Assembly (NCBI GenBank): GCA_037903475.1
Contig: JBAJFG010000005.1
Location: 744,001 to 808,000, forward strand
Reading direction: 5' to 3'
Source of the DNA: Ancylostoma caninum
Lineage: Eukaryota; Nematoda; Chromadorea; Rhabditida; Ancylostomatidae
DNA length: 64,000 nt
This document shows positions 48,531 through 61,000 of the stretch, in pieces. Made by a program: the position numbers and the translations under genes. The notes below the pieces were generated by a model. The model was not told the origin of the DNA and ran no database searches. It saw only the letters and a program-made list of their open reading frames with translations. Positions within the stretch are counted from its first letter, which is position 1. The number at the start of each line of letters is the position of its first letter.

Positions 48531-48599
48531 ATGTATGTTGCAAATCGAATCCACCCTTTCAGGCTCTAAAGAAGGCGAACTCGCCGAAACGTCAGCCTA

Positions 48600-50190
48600 A
48601 TAAAGTTACTAACAATCTCTTGTTCGGCTGCAACGGAACAATCCACAATTTGTCTATTTATTTCATTCTAAAGAACCTTGAATCTCATCCCTTCAGAAAC
48701 TTAGGAACGACAATTTGACTGCATCTGGATTTTTCTTAACTTGTGATGTTTTCATTGCAATGGGCCCTATGCACATCTCCAAGTTGCTCATATAACCCAC
48801 GTTTCTTAGAATGTACATATTTTGTACGCAAATGCACTCTTGAGCTTTGTGGCTATAGTATAAGAATGACGAATTGTTCCCTCCCTGGAGCGAATTTCAC
48901 ACATTCCAGCGGCCCGCGATTAGCAGCACATAAACAACGGGCTGAATGTACACATGATTTGAATTCTTGATCTCGTAGCATGACGGACCCGTATCGCCGC
49001 CGGCGTACAACAGCCAGGTGCACACAGCTGATCGCGTCGTTAGTTCCGCTGCTGTTGATGTTGCGACGTCGTTTGGACTTTGTTCTCGTGGTCTGCTAAG
49101 ACAGCAGGCGCTGTCGTCACCGCTATCTTAGATTCTATAAATAGATAGGTGGGAATTCGAAGAACAATCACCGATCAAAACCCTTTAGCGATTCCCACGC
49201 TTTCGAGAATTTCTGTCTTAATATTTTCTGTTTCTCGTGACCTCACAGTACTTTTACGATTCGTATTTCCTTGCAGTTCCTCATTTACCCCTTTTTTCAC
49301 ATTTTTTTTCATAGCTTCTGTAACTTGTAACGTGGAGGTCCTTGAGGCTCTACAGTTAGCGCCGAAGGAAGTGCTTTTTTCGCTGACGCGAGGAGATCGA
49401 GGGCCGTCGGCGCCGATTGTGCTGGAGTCGTGGTTGGGATAGCAAATTGTAGGGTTTTAGTGATAGTTGCGCACTCTAAATTATGTCAGCTATGAAGATG
49501 ACCAACTGATTATTGAGAATATCTTACGATTCGCTGTCATAGCGACGACTCCAAGGCGAGCGCCGAGGTCGCGACGCGTGCCTCCCAAGCCCCCAAAAAA
49601 CGCGCTCCTTCAACGCTTACTGTACATAGCTACTGTAATGGGAATCCAGGAATGGGGATCTTTGGATGTAGATGATGCACCTGCAAGATTAGTTCTTTAC
49701 CCTTGCATGGTGTTGTGCTCGTCCAGTAATTACTAAAGTAAATGAACAGAGTGGCGAAATCTTTGCCTACAATCTTTGAATTTGACTCACATCCAATAGC
49801 GAGAGCGTTAAAATCGACATTTACAGTCCTTGCCAAAAAGAAAGACAAATTGCGCGTACGGTTTCTATCGTCGCGGCCGTAGAATCGTGACGGGACCTGC
49901 TCAAACCTCTCCCTTACAGCATGTTCTCTGCATCACACAGGTCCCATCGCATTTCCGTAGTCACGGAATCTGTCTATCCTTTTGAGGAGGATTGTACTTA
50001 CCGCTTACCTTCATACGGATGTAACTAGGAGATTTGCGCAAAGATACACAAGTCTTCTAATTTAGATTTCCATAAACTCACGTTCACTTGAAAGGTGACA
50101 TCCAAGTTGGCAGAAGTTCTGATTATTTTTGTTCTTCCTCTCACATGTGTATGAGAAGCCATGTAATAAATACAATCAACGTAAATGCAA
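48600..50190. other. Intergenic DNA without recognised gene
   Basis: Open frames at 48743-48970, 49149-49442 and 49467-49736 show no domains or splice chains. The stretch 48960-49130 is locally GC-richer but carries no recognisable feature. Confidence 0.3.
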
Positions 50191-50198
50191 GCGGTAGT

Positions 50199-50450
50199 AA
50201 TGTCTTGGAAAATTCTCCATCTTCCTGGATTTTCTCATGGAATAACCACGGAAAAAAATCTTAGTGAAGTAACAACAAGGAAACTGGAAAACTCCGGTGT
50301 TTCTCAAGCTGAATTTATCTAAATAGTAATGTCCTGGAAAATTCTCCATGTTCCCGGATTTTCTCATGGAAAAACAACGGAAAAAATCCTAATGAAATAA
50401 CAACAAGAAAACTGGGAAACTCCCGAGTTTCTCAGGCTGAATTTATCTAG
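50199..50450 (+). repeat. Two-copy direct tandem repeat, about 125 bp unit
   Basis: GTAATGTCTTGGAAAATTCTCC... through CTGAATTTATCTA is followed directly by a second copy beginning GTAATGTCCTGGAAAATTCTCC, with about 10 percent differences. Both units contain GGATTTTCTCATGGAA and AACAACAAG. Confidence 0.85.
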
Positions 50451-51712
50451 GAAAGAGGCCAGAATGATCTTGAAGCCCAGGAATTCCTTGAATAACTTAT
50501 GAACCCCTTGCCTGAGGCCTTGCATTTGGAATCAGCATGAGATGAGCCACCTATCATTTTTTTAAACTTAATAGCAGTGAGAATACCACTCATTTACTTG
50601 TTAATCCATCTCTTTATTTGTTTATTTTATTTTCTTATCTATTTATTTCATTACATAGACTTATCCGTTACAGTAGTGTCCTTCCTAAAGATACTACGTA
50701 GGGATAGAATGATTCAACTTCAAACATTTTCAAGTAGAAGAAATAAGAATGATCTTATAAGGGTTCATAAAATTACTACGTAGTACTTCTCCTTTCTCCC
50801 CCCCCCCCCCTCTTCGTATCCCATTGTTTCCTCCTTCCTTCCCGCTCCCCCGTCGCTCTGTCCTCTTCCTTGTCGGCGCACACCGTTGGTGCCGGCCTGC
50901 TGTTGTTCTTCCCGTTTATCACCCTTCCTCCGCAGCACTTTACTCTTTGTATTCCGATCATGCGATCATGACTAGCGCCGCTGCACCCCATACCATACAT
51001 ATATACACATGCACTGTTGTTCCAGCCACCCCCCCCCCCCCAGAAGCTGTTCCGGTGGCTCTCGTCACTATCAGGTCGCGACAGTGTCTGTCTGGTTTTC
51101 CCACGACACTGTTTCAGCTGTTGTGGCTATGTAATTAGTCTTTGGTCCGCTGGTCTTCGAACTGCTGGACGAACGGCCGAACGAACTCTACAACAGCTGT
51201 TGGTTACGGTAATTATGGGTTGGTGGGCAACAATGGATGGCTGATGGGTGTTTTGTTAGTTTTGGCATGTTTATGTTATATGTAGGATTGGAAGCGCCAT
51301 TGATTTCATACGAATTGATCAGTCCGAAAGAATCGCTCGTGCCCTAGGTGTTGACCAACGGTGGCGCTGTGAAAACAGGGCTCGAGTGCTTCTGTTCAGA
51401 CACAGTGGTCGTTGACGCCTTGACATAAGCTGTCCACACAAGGAACATATCTTTCTGCATGAAAACAGCATTGAGAACGCCGAAGAATGACTCATGAAGT
51501 CTTATAAAATCAATGAGTTCGGACTTGGGTAACTAAACCACCAAAAGTTCAGAGATCTCTTTAGCTACACCGGAAAATAACGGTCTAGAATCTGTTATCC
51601 ATTATCGCTTCCTATGGACTGAAAGCGTGAGTCTCCCTGTAGAACTTATCAATATGAAAATCCCAGGCCATGCAAAAAATTTGTACAAAGCTAAACTTTT
51701 ACTGAAGGCTTA
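50451..51712. other. Intergenic DNA with two C-runs
   Basis: C13 runs at 50798-50810 and 51029-51041 flank a pyrimidine-rich segment (CTTCCTTCCCGCTCCCC). Predicted frames across it owe their length to low-complexity sequence. No gene is supported. Confidence 0.35.
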
Positions 51713-51836
51713 GGGTATAGAGTGGTATATCCTGGAGTGGGCGGTGCGAATAAGCCTTGTAATTGGCTAGCTGTGTGAATTGACCAATCGCAAAGTCGGG
51801 CCACACCTTTTTTTTAGGTATAACGCTCCACACCCG
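51713..51836. mobile_element. Palindromic MITE, family P, copy C
   Basis: Ends GGGTATAGAGTGGTATATCC and GGTATAACGCTCCACACCC. The centre GACCAATCG matches the other copies. Flanks GAAGGCTTA and GAAAGATTA agree at 7 of 9 positions, consistent with an aged 9-bp duplication. Confidence 0.7.
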
Positions 51837-54800
51837 AAAGATTAGTATTTTTCCCTTCCACTGCTGCCGATAGAAAAATGGGTTCAACAAAAAAAAAAAC
51901 AGCAAAAACTTTTGTAGACCTGTATTACTATTAGAATAAGATTGTGTGGACTCATGGTCAGCATGGCAATAATGAAGCTCCAAAATTAGGGTTTCAATCG
52001 GCTCTTACAGTGATATTCAAGCGCTGGAAAAAATCGCATGGATTTTTGAAATCAGCTGTGGTCATTGTGCCTGCAAAAAAGTAAGGAGGACTTTACGATG
52101 GGATGTACTTCAAGGACATCATTTAAAAAAAAACGAAAAAAATGCTCCTCGACATGTCATGAATGCGTGAAAATGAAACGAGCTGTTCAGGTCGTTCATT
52201 TCCCATTGATCTGTCATGGTAAAGTACCGCTAGAGTTGTCTCTTTCTCTGACTGATGAGTAATCAGTCTCCCAACGCCTTGTCAAGTCATACTGTGGTTT
52301 CTGCGGAAGTTTGTGTAATATTACGTGGCGTTTGTTATTTTTTGACTCCGATGGTACGTAGTGTGACTGCAATATGACACGCACCGCACTCCATCAACAA
52401 AGGTGAAAGCGCGAATTCTAGCGGTTTCACCACACTTACCACAGTTCGTACAGATATCAAAATTTCTTCCTTTTGCGGTTTTTCAAACAATGGTTACTGA
52501 TTCAAATTAGCAAAAGTTATTTCAAGCATGTTTCTAGATTTAAAATTCGCTGCCATGTGATTTTTTTTCATAATTGAGTTTTTTTCTTGCACAGAAGTTT
52601 CTAGTGAATCATTTGTAGCCCTAATTCCTTCTGCTAACGTTGGCGAATTCAGCAAATATTGCGCGGTTAGGGGAGTTGAAACTATTTGAAGAGTTTCATA
52701 GAATCCTCCAGGAAAACACGTGAAGAAGAGAGGGAGGGGTGGGTGAGAGGGTGGTAGAGGGGGGGGGGGGGGGTGGTGGAAGAGAGCTGAGAAAAGAAAC
52801 ATAAAGTTTCATGCACGTAACATTTTGTCACACATTTCGCGGTGTTTTAACAAATTTTATCATTTGTCCCTTGGTGTTTATTTTTCTCTGGAAAAAAGCT
52901 GGATAAGCCTTAAGGGAAAAAAGACAGGAAAATTCTCCACATGTAGAAATGCTTGATGCTGAATATACAACAATCTGTGGGAAAATATCTGTGCGAAAAT
53001 GCGCTGATGACTCATTTTTTTTCCACGCGGAAGCTCACGGAGAGTCCGATCCACACCCGTGAATTATTTCTCGTTATGTATGCAGTCATGATTCAGGAGG
53101 ATCGTTGATCAGTTTACGCCAACTGCATGTTTATCACTGAAAGCGGGTGACTCGTAGATGTGACTGGAAATGTTCAACGAACACTCAACGGCAACTGTCA
53201 AAGCAGTTTTTCAATCACCTGGGACAAAGACGATGAACCAAGGAGCTGTGTAGTACATTGTACAGTAGCAGTGAGTGCATCCACTCTTTGGATGCACTTC
53301 GCCGCTGTTTTGATGCCTTGAATAGATCAGAGATGGTCGAACATCGGTCAACATTTGTTTAAAGCCTGGTTTTCAAGGTTGATGGGTAATTCAATAGTAT
53401 GGTAAAGTACATAACTGATGAAAACATTAACGTCTTCGATCTACCTATTGTATTGGTGAATTCACCTTAGAAGTAACCCATCAACGTGGGTAGGTTGCGA
53501 TTGGAGGCCTGCATATTATAACAGTCCGAAATAAAACGTCTACAATTATGAAGACTTGAATATTTGCAACATTTTTTGCACTCTATGCTCTGCTGGGATT
53601 GAAAAATGTTCCCAGTAGCGTAATTCATGAGCGTTTCCAAGAATGTTGGGATCTACCCACCCCTCTGTAGTGGACGAGTTCTCCGAATGGGTTCAACTTG
53701 TCCAAGCAACTCACTCAATCAGCGGTGACAATTAATTGTAAGGATAGCAAGATACACATATCACGAATTCTTTCAGGAACACTAGAGAAATTGGGCCACT
53801 TTGGGTGACCGGAAGGCTTAGAACATTCCCGGGAACATTCGCAAAAAGAGAGATGAATCTGCGAATTCAAAATTGACGAACTTCTTGAGCAAAAATTGGC
53901 ATAGCTTACCCACGGATCTTGCCATGGGAAGTCGCGAAAATGGTTGATGAAGGCAGCGACATAACCCTCTTTTTTGTCAGGAAATCGTTCATTTTGAACT
54001 AAAATTGTGTTGACAGTCCCCATGGGCACATTCTTGAATCCCACTGCTGCGACAGGATTAATAAATGTTCCCAGGAATATTGCGGCCCTCCCGTTAGCCC
54101 AAAAGGGACGAGTTTCTCGGCCCGCAGTGCTGGCTATCACTTCCACCTTACATGTACTTTCTGCCCTTAGGCAGAAAAGATTAGCCGATGAATCGCATGC
54201 ATTTTCCCCCTCTTCTGAAGCTTTCAGGAATCCCCCGCACGTGCTCCTCTCTTATTATAGGATAAATAGGAGCCAAGAGCCGCCAGCTATTCGTAAAAAT
54301 GGTTCCACCAGCCTGGTTAGGATCTGACCGCCTATTATTGTTGTTTTTATAAAGCTTGGTTCTCTATCAACTTTATTTCAAAATTTCAAGACACTTCGTC
54401 CCTTTTTCGCAGAAACCAAAGTTTTTCCTCCCCTTCTCTATTTTTCCCCATAGGAGAAAGTAGAGAGGTGGAGGAAAACTGAGGAAAAACTCTCCATACC
54501 ACTGGACACTGGACCACTCGAATAGAACGTATGGTAATACTGCGCTTTAAAATGATCAAAGCCTCACTTTTCTACTTATTTATTTACCTATTTCAATACA
54601 CAGCAAGGTGTACCGTAAATTGAAGTGAAACAAGGAAAATGCAAATAACTCAGAACCAAACTTGAGAGAAAAAACATGAACTTGAACATTTCGTGACCAA
54701 GTAGGTAGATAAAACTAACAAGCGGGGAGATGAAGGTATTCTTGGATTCTTAGAAAATCTGCTATTTTACCCTCTCATATACAACAAAAGTACTGCGTAC

Positions 54801-57383
54801 TGTGTAAGATGCCACACAGTACTTTGCTCACGAAGCAGCCGCCATGATGACTGCTCTGTGGGCCGTGTGTAACGAACGCGCTTATCCGAGATGTACACAA
54901 AATGCTCGGCTCAAAACGATGTTCACGTGCGGATCACGTGATCCGCCGCCTGTTTTTTTTTCTGAGCCGACCAGTTATTGGCTAACTCACTATCGCATCA
55001 GTCATCTCTTCGAGTTCTTGCGGATTCTACAATTAATCAGGTGTCCGTGATAGTGCATTTTTTTGAGGAATTTGTTCACTGCTTCCGCCTAAAAAGCGCC
55101 TCCTTTTCGATCGATATCTATGAAATGCACTCGAAACTATCTCGAAAGGGAATTTGTAGATATGGCTCTCAGTATTGCCACATATCGGCAGTAGCAAGCC
55201 ATAGCCATATATAGAATGTAGAGTGCAGGCTAGTAAACCAGGACGTAACTTGTTTGCGCCTCTTTTAGATCCTTGTAACGTAGCCACCAGAGTGCACGCG
55301 CTCCGACGGCGTCGCATCGTCGTCTGATTAGTCCGATATCAGCACGAGCCGCTGAGCAGTGATCAGTTTCTCACGACATTTTCGCGTTATCACTGGATCA
55401 TTTGCTCGGTTTAGAGCGTTTTTTCTCATGTCAACGAATTGTGAAGTACAGAGAAAATCCTTGAAAATCACGGGAGAAAAACGGTGGGAAGAAAGTGGAC
55501 GTAGAGATGAAGTTAGGGTTAGAAATTGTTGGGTTTGGCTGATCAGCTGGATATTCGCATTATATGTGCAGAAATCGTACAACTGCAATGCAGACTCCGA
55601 ACCGAAGTTTCATATCGTCAAATGAGCACAAAAATTCAATGGAAAAGCTCAGCGCTCCATACCTCCACGTACATATTTCGTACCCTTTTGGCCACAGAGA
55701 AGAGACGGGGAGTGATTCGAATTCTATTTCTGGAAGTACATCTATTAATTCCCTCTTATCTCTCAGTTTATCTCGCTCCTAATTCTCTCGGAGTGCTTGG
55801 ATATCTGGCAATAGCTGGAGAGTGCCTGACGTTTTTGGCCATCAAATTTGGTCAAGAAATCCTGCACGGTCATTTTATCATTTTCATTTTGATCATTACT
55901 TGAAAGTCATTTTAAGTATGTAGCCTCCATCTTCCTGATTTCATCCAGCATTTCAGCTCATTCTTTCCCGTTGTTTTACCCTTTTCCATGCACCAATGGA
56001 ACAGCGAAGCTTGTGTAAAGGCAGACCCAAGGAGCCAAATCAGAAGAAAACTAAGAAAGTAAAAGTAGCTACAAGCTTTGCAGGATTTATGCGATTCAGA
56101 AAAAAAGCCTTCCATTTCTAGCATTACTACAACGACAAATCTCGAAATCCTTCATTTAGTTTATAGGAGAGAAAAGAGAGGATTATCAAGAGGCCACAGG
56201 AAAGCTGTTTTCTGGAAGACTCCGTTCTGAATCTTTTCTTGCACTGAATTTCTTAGTGGTCTGCAGGTTCACTACAGATACCTTGTTACAACTTTCGCCC
56301 GATTGAATCTATTGGGATTAAACTACGACGGATGCATAGTTGATCTAAAATGGCCTCCTGCTTCCATCACTTTCTGCCACATAATTGTGCTGTATTTTTT
56401 CGAGATATAAAATCAAGAATTTGATTTTATCGTGGAGTCGTACTCTTTGAGCGCAGGTGTCGATACCCAGTTGCATCCCATGGAAGTGAGATCAGCCTTC
56501 CCTCCAATGAGCATCCAGGTCCGAGTCAAAACCTCCCCTTCGGGTCTGGCATCAATCCACTAAGGCCAGATGGACAGAAATTTCTAATTTTTGTCTGTCT
56601 CGATATACTACGAGTAATTGAAGATAAGAGTTTGAATTCTCGAGATGAGACATTGTAGTTCATCTGTTCTAGCATGACACATGGACGAAAAGCGTCACGA
56701 ATCCTGAGGCGTTAGCGTTGTTTTGTGCCACTGCGCAGCACGTGCCCTCTTGCGCCCACATGGCACTTTTACGATTAATTTTTTCTCAGAAAAAAACTTA
56801 TTTGTGCTAGACTACACAAAATCCGCAGTGTTACGATTGAAGTATCCGTGAAGCTTTTTACCTTACAAATTTTTCTCCCTTTTTACTTTGCCTGTAAAGC
56901 CGTCATTGACGTCGTTTCCATAATCGGCTCCATCGTCCTTATGACCTCACAAATGCAGCCCAGGCGAAATTAGCGCTGATATCACTCGGTTTCGTTGAAA
57001 TTCAACGACAGCGCACGTGCACGTGAATGGGCGGTCCGTGCGCGCCGCCCACTTTTTGTCGTGTGCCGCAAAACATATTAAATCCCGGCGGCGGCGTGCG
57101 CACTCGTCGGCGGGGCCGCAGGGGTGAGAGGTGAGCTGGCCGGGACCATCACCTCGGGGACCAGGGCACCGGGGGCTCATGGCGTCACATCTCCGTTGTC
57201 TTGTCATTGTATCGATCGCTTCTGATCTCTGCTTGTTGTCATGTGTTGTTAACGTTTCATTCGCAGATGCTTCATTAAGAAGCTAGTTCTAGCCTTAATG
57301 CGGCTATTTATGGTAATTTGTGCAATTGCAGAAATCTAAACGTTCAATAACACGCTTAGCGTGAAACTACAACGATAAAAACA
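51837..57383. other. Long gene-poor region
   Basis: No gene is supported. A G15 run at 52759-52773 creates a spurious proline-rich frame. The 143-codon minus-strand frame at 53715-54146 has no recognised domain. The interval 57000-57180 is GC-rich (GGCGGCGGCGTGCG) and could be a promoter-proximal island for the kinase gene further on, which is inference. Confidence 0.35.
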
Positions 57384-57454
57384 ATGCATGTTGATCAACT
57401 GTGTAAAGCACTTGACACAACAAATCTCGACGATGAGATAAAGCCACAATTAAG
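57384..57454 (+). other. Possible first coding exon (of the kinase gene?)
   Basis: ATGCATGTTGATCAACTG... opens 23 codons (begins MHVDQLCKALDTTN) and ends at a good donor, AAG/GTTAGT. It follows a GC-rich island and is on the strand of the PKG gene. The next coding exon of that gene lies 5.3 kb away, so the link is speculative. Confidence 0.25.
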
Positions 57455-57921
57455 GTTAGTTTTGCCCTTTTCAACTATTTTTCTGCATTTTTGCGCAGAT
57501 TCTCAATTATCTACAAAATCCCGAACATTCCCAGAAGCGAGCAACTACTAAATATGTGCAATTTTGCGTCAATCATGAACAAGGCATCATTTGCAGAGAT
57601 CCAAACCAGTAGCGAACCACAATTTATGTGCGCTCACTGCAGCCACACCCAGCAGCTACCGTATCCCTTACAGTCACAGTTTTGCGTCAATAAATTAGTT
57701 CTGCCCGCAAATTTACGACTCTTACGACTATACTCACAAACTTGTTCTGCATGTGGTTCAACTGCAGCAAACCACGTGAAGCAGTCTTTGAAGAAAGAAC
57801 TACATCCCGCGAAAATACCGGTTTTGTGCAATATCGCGTCATGCTCCCCAAAATAGCTCCGTATTAATCGAGTTGTCCTGGAAATCAGCTCCATTTATTG
57901 CGTATCTTCACTGTCTTAAAA

Positions 57922-58043
57922 GTGTCGAGCGTTATACCTGAAAAGGGCGGTGTGATCTAGCTTTATGATTGGCCAGTTGCATGAATTGGCCAATCCTGGA
58001 GCTTGGGTGTCCCGCCCTGTATAGGTATAACGCTCTACATCCC
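57922..58043. mobile_element. Palindromic MITE, family P, copy D
   Basis: Ends GTGTCGAGCGTTATACCTG and AGGTATAACGCTCTACATCCC, with central ATTGGCCAGTTGCATGAATTGGCCAAT. It is the second-best palindrome of the family and lies within the putative first intron of the kinase gene. Confidence 0.75.
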
Positions 58044-61000
58044 TGGCTAATCATTTATTCATTTATTTTCACTACACTGTGCCAAGGGCACAATGCTACC
58101 CCTCAGAATGAGGGTAAAAAAGAAAGTGATGAATGATGATGATGATGATGAATGTGAAGGAGTGTTTTGGAAGTTCAGTGCAAGTTTGTACTCTCAGTTT
58201 TCACAATCATTGCGGTTTTTTCCGCAAATTTGCGTCAAATCTCGTTTCTTTGTTTCTCAACAATATTTGGTGCTTCTCTGAGGCCCAGCGAGTGTGTCAA
58301 ATGCACTCCTTGAACCTGTACTGTGATTTGGTGCAATTTTGCGTCACTCATATTCTATCCGACTATTAACATGCAATCTTAAAGTGATACAGCCACATTT
58401 CTGCATATTTGCATATTTATTGCAATTTTTCTGTCATCTTCGTGCAATTTTACAAATCCTCTGAAGTTCCCGACTTTCTCCCATCATTCCTTCATCAAAT
58501 GGGTCTATTCAGTGATTTCTGTGGTTTTTCGGCGAATATTTGCTTAAACCGTAATTTCGCGTGGCTTTACGATTGCCGTTAAAATTATAATCTCCTTTGA
58601 TTCCAAGCGCTTATCAGCAGCGGGACAAAGGTCGTCTACCGTATTTATCAGTGCTCAGTGTGTTGTGGTGCATATTTGCGTGCACGTGTACGACAGGCTG
58701 TCTGTTATTCGGGAGCGCTTCTGCTTGTATATTTGTATCACATGAGCAGAACGCACCCCATTCGCATTCGTACACATGAACCGGGCGCGGGTGCATTTTT
58801 TCGTGCTGTGCCCGTTCTCTGTGCGCACAGCTGATTCGCACGTGCACAGCGCGTGAGCGGCGCGTCTTGTGACAAATAAATTGCCGGCAGCGCCTCTGGA
58901 TGTGACTGACAGCCGGTTAGTGGAAGAGGACTCGCCGCCTGAGGGGGTGAGGGCTGGAGGCGGTGATCTGTGGTCAGTGTGGCTACACTGCGGCGGCGAC
59001 GCACTGTCGCTACCCCCTGATAGCGATATCGATTTTTGACAGATAGTTGATAGCGCTGTCGTGGTGGAATTTACAAATGCGCCAGACATGTTGTTGTGGG
59101 AAGCGATTAGTAACTTGTTTTCATGGCCGCTAGTGGCTAAAAACGTCAGCAAAGTGGGCGGGGCCTGGAACATTTTGTTCTCTTTGCACGGTTGCAGTAA
59201 CTTGAAATAGCAGATGTAAACAACCGTGACTCTTGACCGCTCGAGAGATCTCTGACAAATTTCAACTGGTTTTTGGGTTGCAGTAGCGCACTATTCATTT
59301 ATTTACTTATTTATTTATTTACTGCATCACAGAGGGGGGGGGGGGTGCCAACTAGTGCTGTATAAAAACCCAGACAAGAAATAGGGCAACGAAGAGCGCA
59401 CTTTAATTTGGTGAGGAAGAAATGTAAAAACTAATTAATCATAAAAAACTAATGTTCTAATTAAACGAATAGTTCACTGACCAATTGAATGAGTGAATGA
59501 ATGTTCGAATGAGGTAATGAAAAGATGATGGGATATGTATTTTGCCAGACTTTTAGGAAGAAACTCTACCTGGCGCACTCTATCCAGAGAATATAGTCCT
59601 AATTTATAGAATATCCCTGGATTCCCTTCTTCTTTCCAACTAAGCAAATCCAGATCTGTGCCAATTTGGCTGCTCCACCTACAACTTCCTAACCTTATTA
59701 GGGGGGGGGGCACCCAGGCCTGCACTTTCTCGACTTGGCTAGCCCATTTGTAGCAACGGGTTGGGCTAACTTCGTTTTCCAGGTCCAGCGCACTTGCAAG
59801 CATTTTCAAGTCGTGGTAAGCTTACTAGAACACATTTGCACAGAGAAAAACTAACCCTATTCATTTCCATGAGGAGATGGACGAGTATAAAAAATCCACC
59901 ATCGTTCTGAGTCAGAATTGATTTTCGTCCTATAGACAGCTTCCAAACCAGCATTATACGAAGTCCTCCACGAGCTTTTCCAAGCCTCTTCCTAGCGCAG
60001 AGCAAAACTGACATGTTAACTGTATTGCGGCGTTATATAATAGTTTATAACCATATAAGGCTCAGAAAGTTAGATTCTGTTCTGCTAAAGAACATTCCTC
60101 TTCCGGAGGGATGAAAATGTTACCACCACTAACCACGCGCTTGTGGGTTCAACGGGTTCGAGCGTCAGTGGCTGCCGGTGATAAGACGAATTCCGCGAGG
60201 TCACGTGATTTTTCGGCTCGGCGAGGTTTAAAATAGGTCCACAGTAGGTTCATTCACAAGCTTGAGGGAATGTGAGTAGCTGACAGAAGGGTGCATAAGC
60301 TTGAGAGGTGGAGTGGCTGAAGAAAAGTCTGAGAGCTTCGTAGCAGTGGATATTGTTTGAAAGTCCAAATTCAACTAGTGAGTAACCACTTTTGAGAGCA
60401 TAACTTTTTTTTTAAAATTTTATATCCATCTTTTGGAGGCAGTTTCTGAGAAGACGGATAATTTTTTAGCCACATATAGCAGAGAAATACATGGTATAGC
60501 GACCTCTCATTGCTAAGGGATCCATAAACGATATGCTTCCCTACGTGGATATGTGAATCCCATGAAAATAGGTTAACGTTTCCTATATTGACCCACTATG
60601 GGTTAAAATTTACCAAAGCCTTGCTGATAACAGTCCTATTAACAAGTTGCGAGAATCAAATATTTGCTCAAGGGCTTCCGGAACTAACCAGCTCAGTAAG
60701 TTGGTTTATATGATGTTTGGATAGCCGGTGTTGTGTCTGCCTGCATATTGTGTGGATTCAGATGAAATGTTCCTAGGCTGTAGTCCCATCTTTCCAACTC
60801 GGCCGAATTTGACCTTGGAGGTTTAATCTACTAAGAGGTCTTGTACGAACGATATCCCTTCCTACATGCATCTAAATCCACCTATATCCATTCAAATATG
60901 TGCAAAAATGTGGATGAAATATTGAGTTATAGTTTCACTTAAGCCTAACTGAACAGATGAGTTTAGTAAATTCTTAAGTTTTTTTTTCGGTGGAATGAAT

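Noticed and set aside
52494..52802. Proline-rich minus-strand frame
   Set aside because: Its proline stretch is the reverse complement of the G15 run and purine-rich flank; low complexity, no domain.
53715..54146. 143-codon minus-strand open frame
   Set aside because: The longest isolated frame in the desert, but no recognised domain, no splice chain, and an overlapping plus-strand frame of similar length; probably chance or repeat-derived.
57491..57856. 121-codon frame with several cysteine pairs
   Set aside because: The CxxC pairs are not arranged as a known zinc finger, and the region is better explained as noncoding sequence with repeated TTTGCGTCA words.
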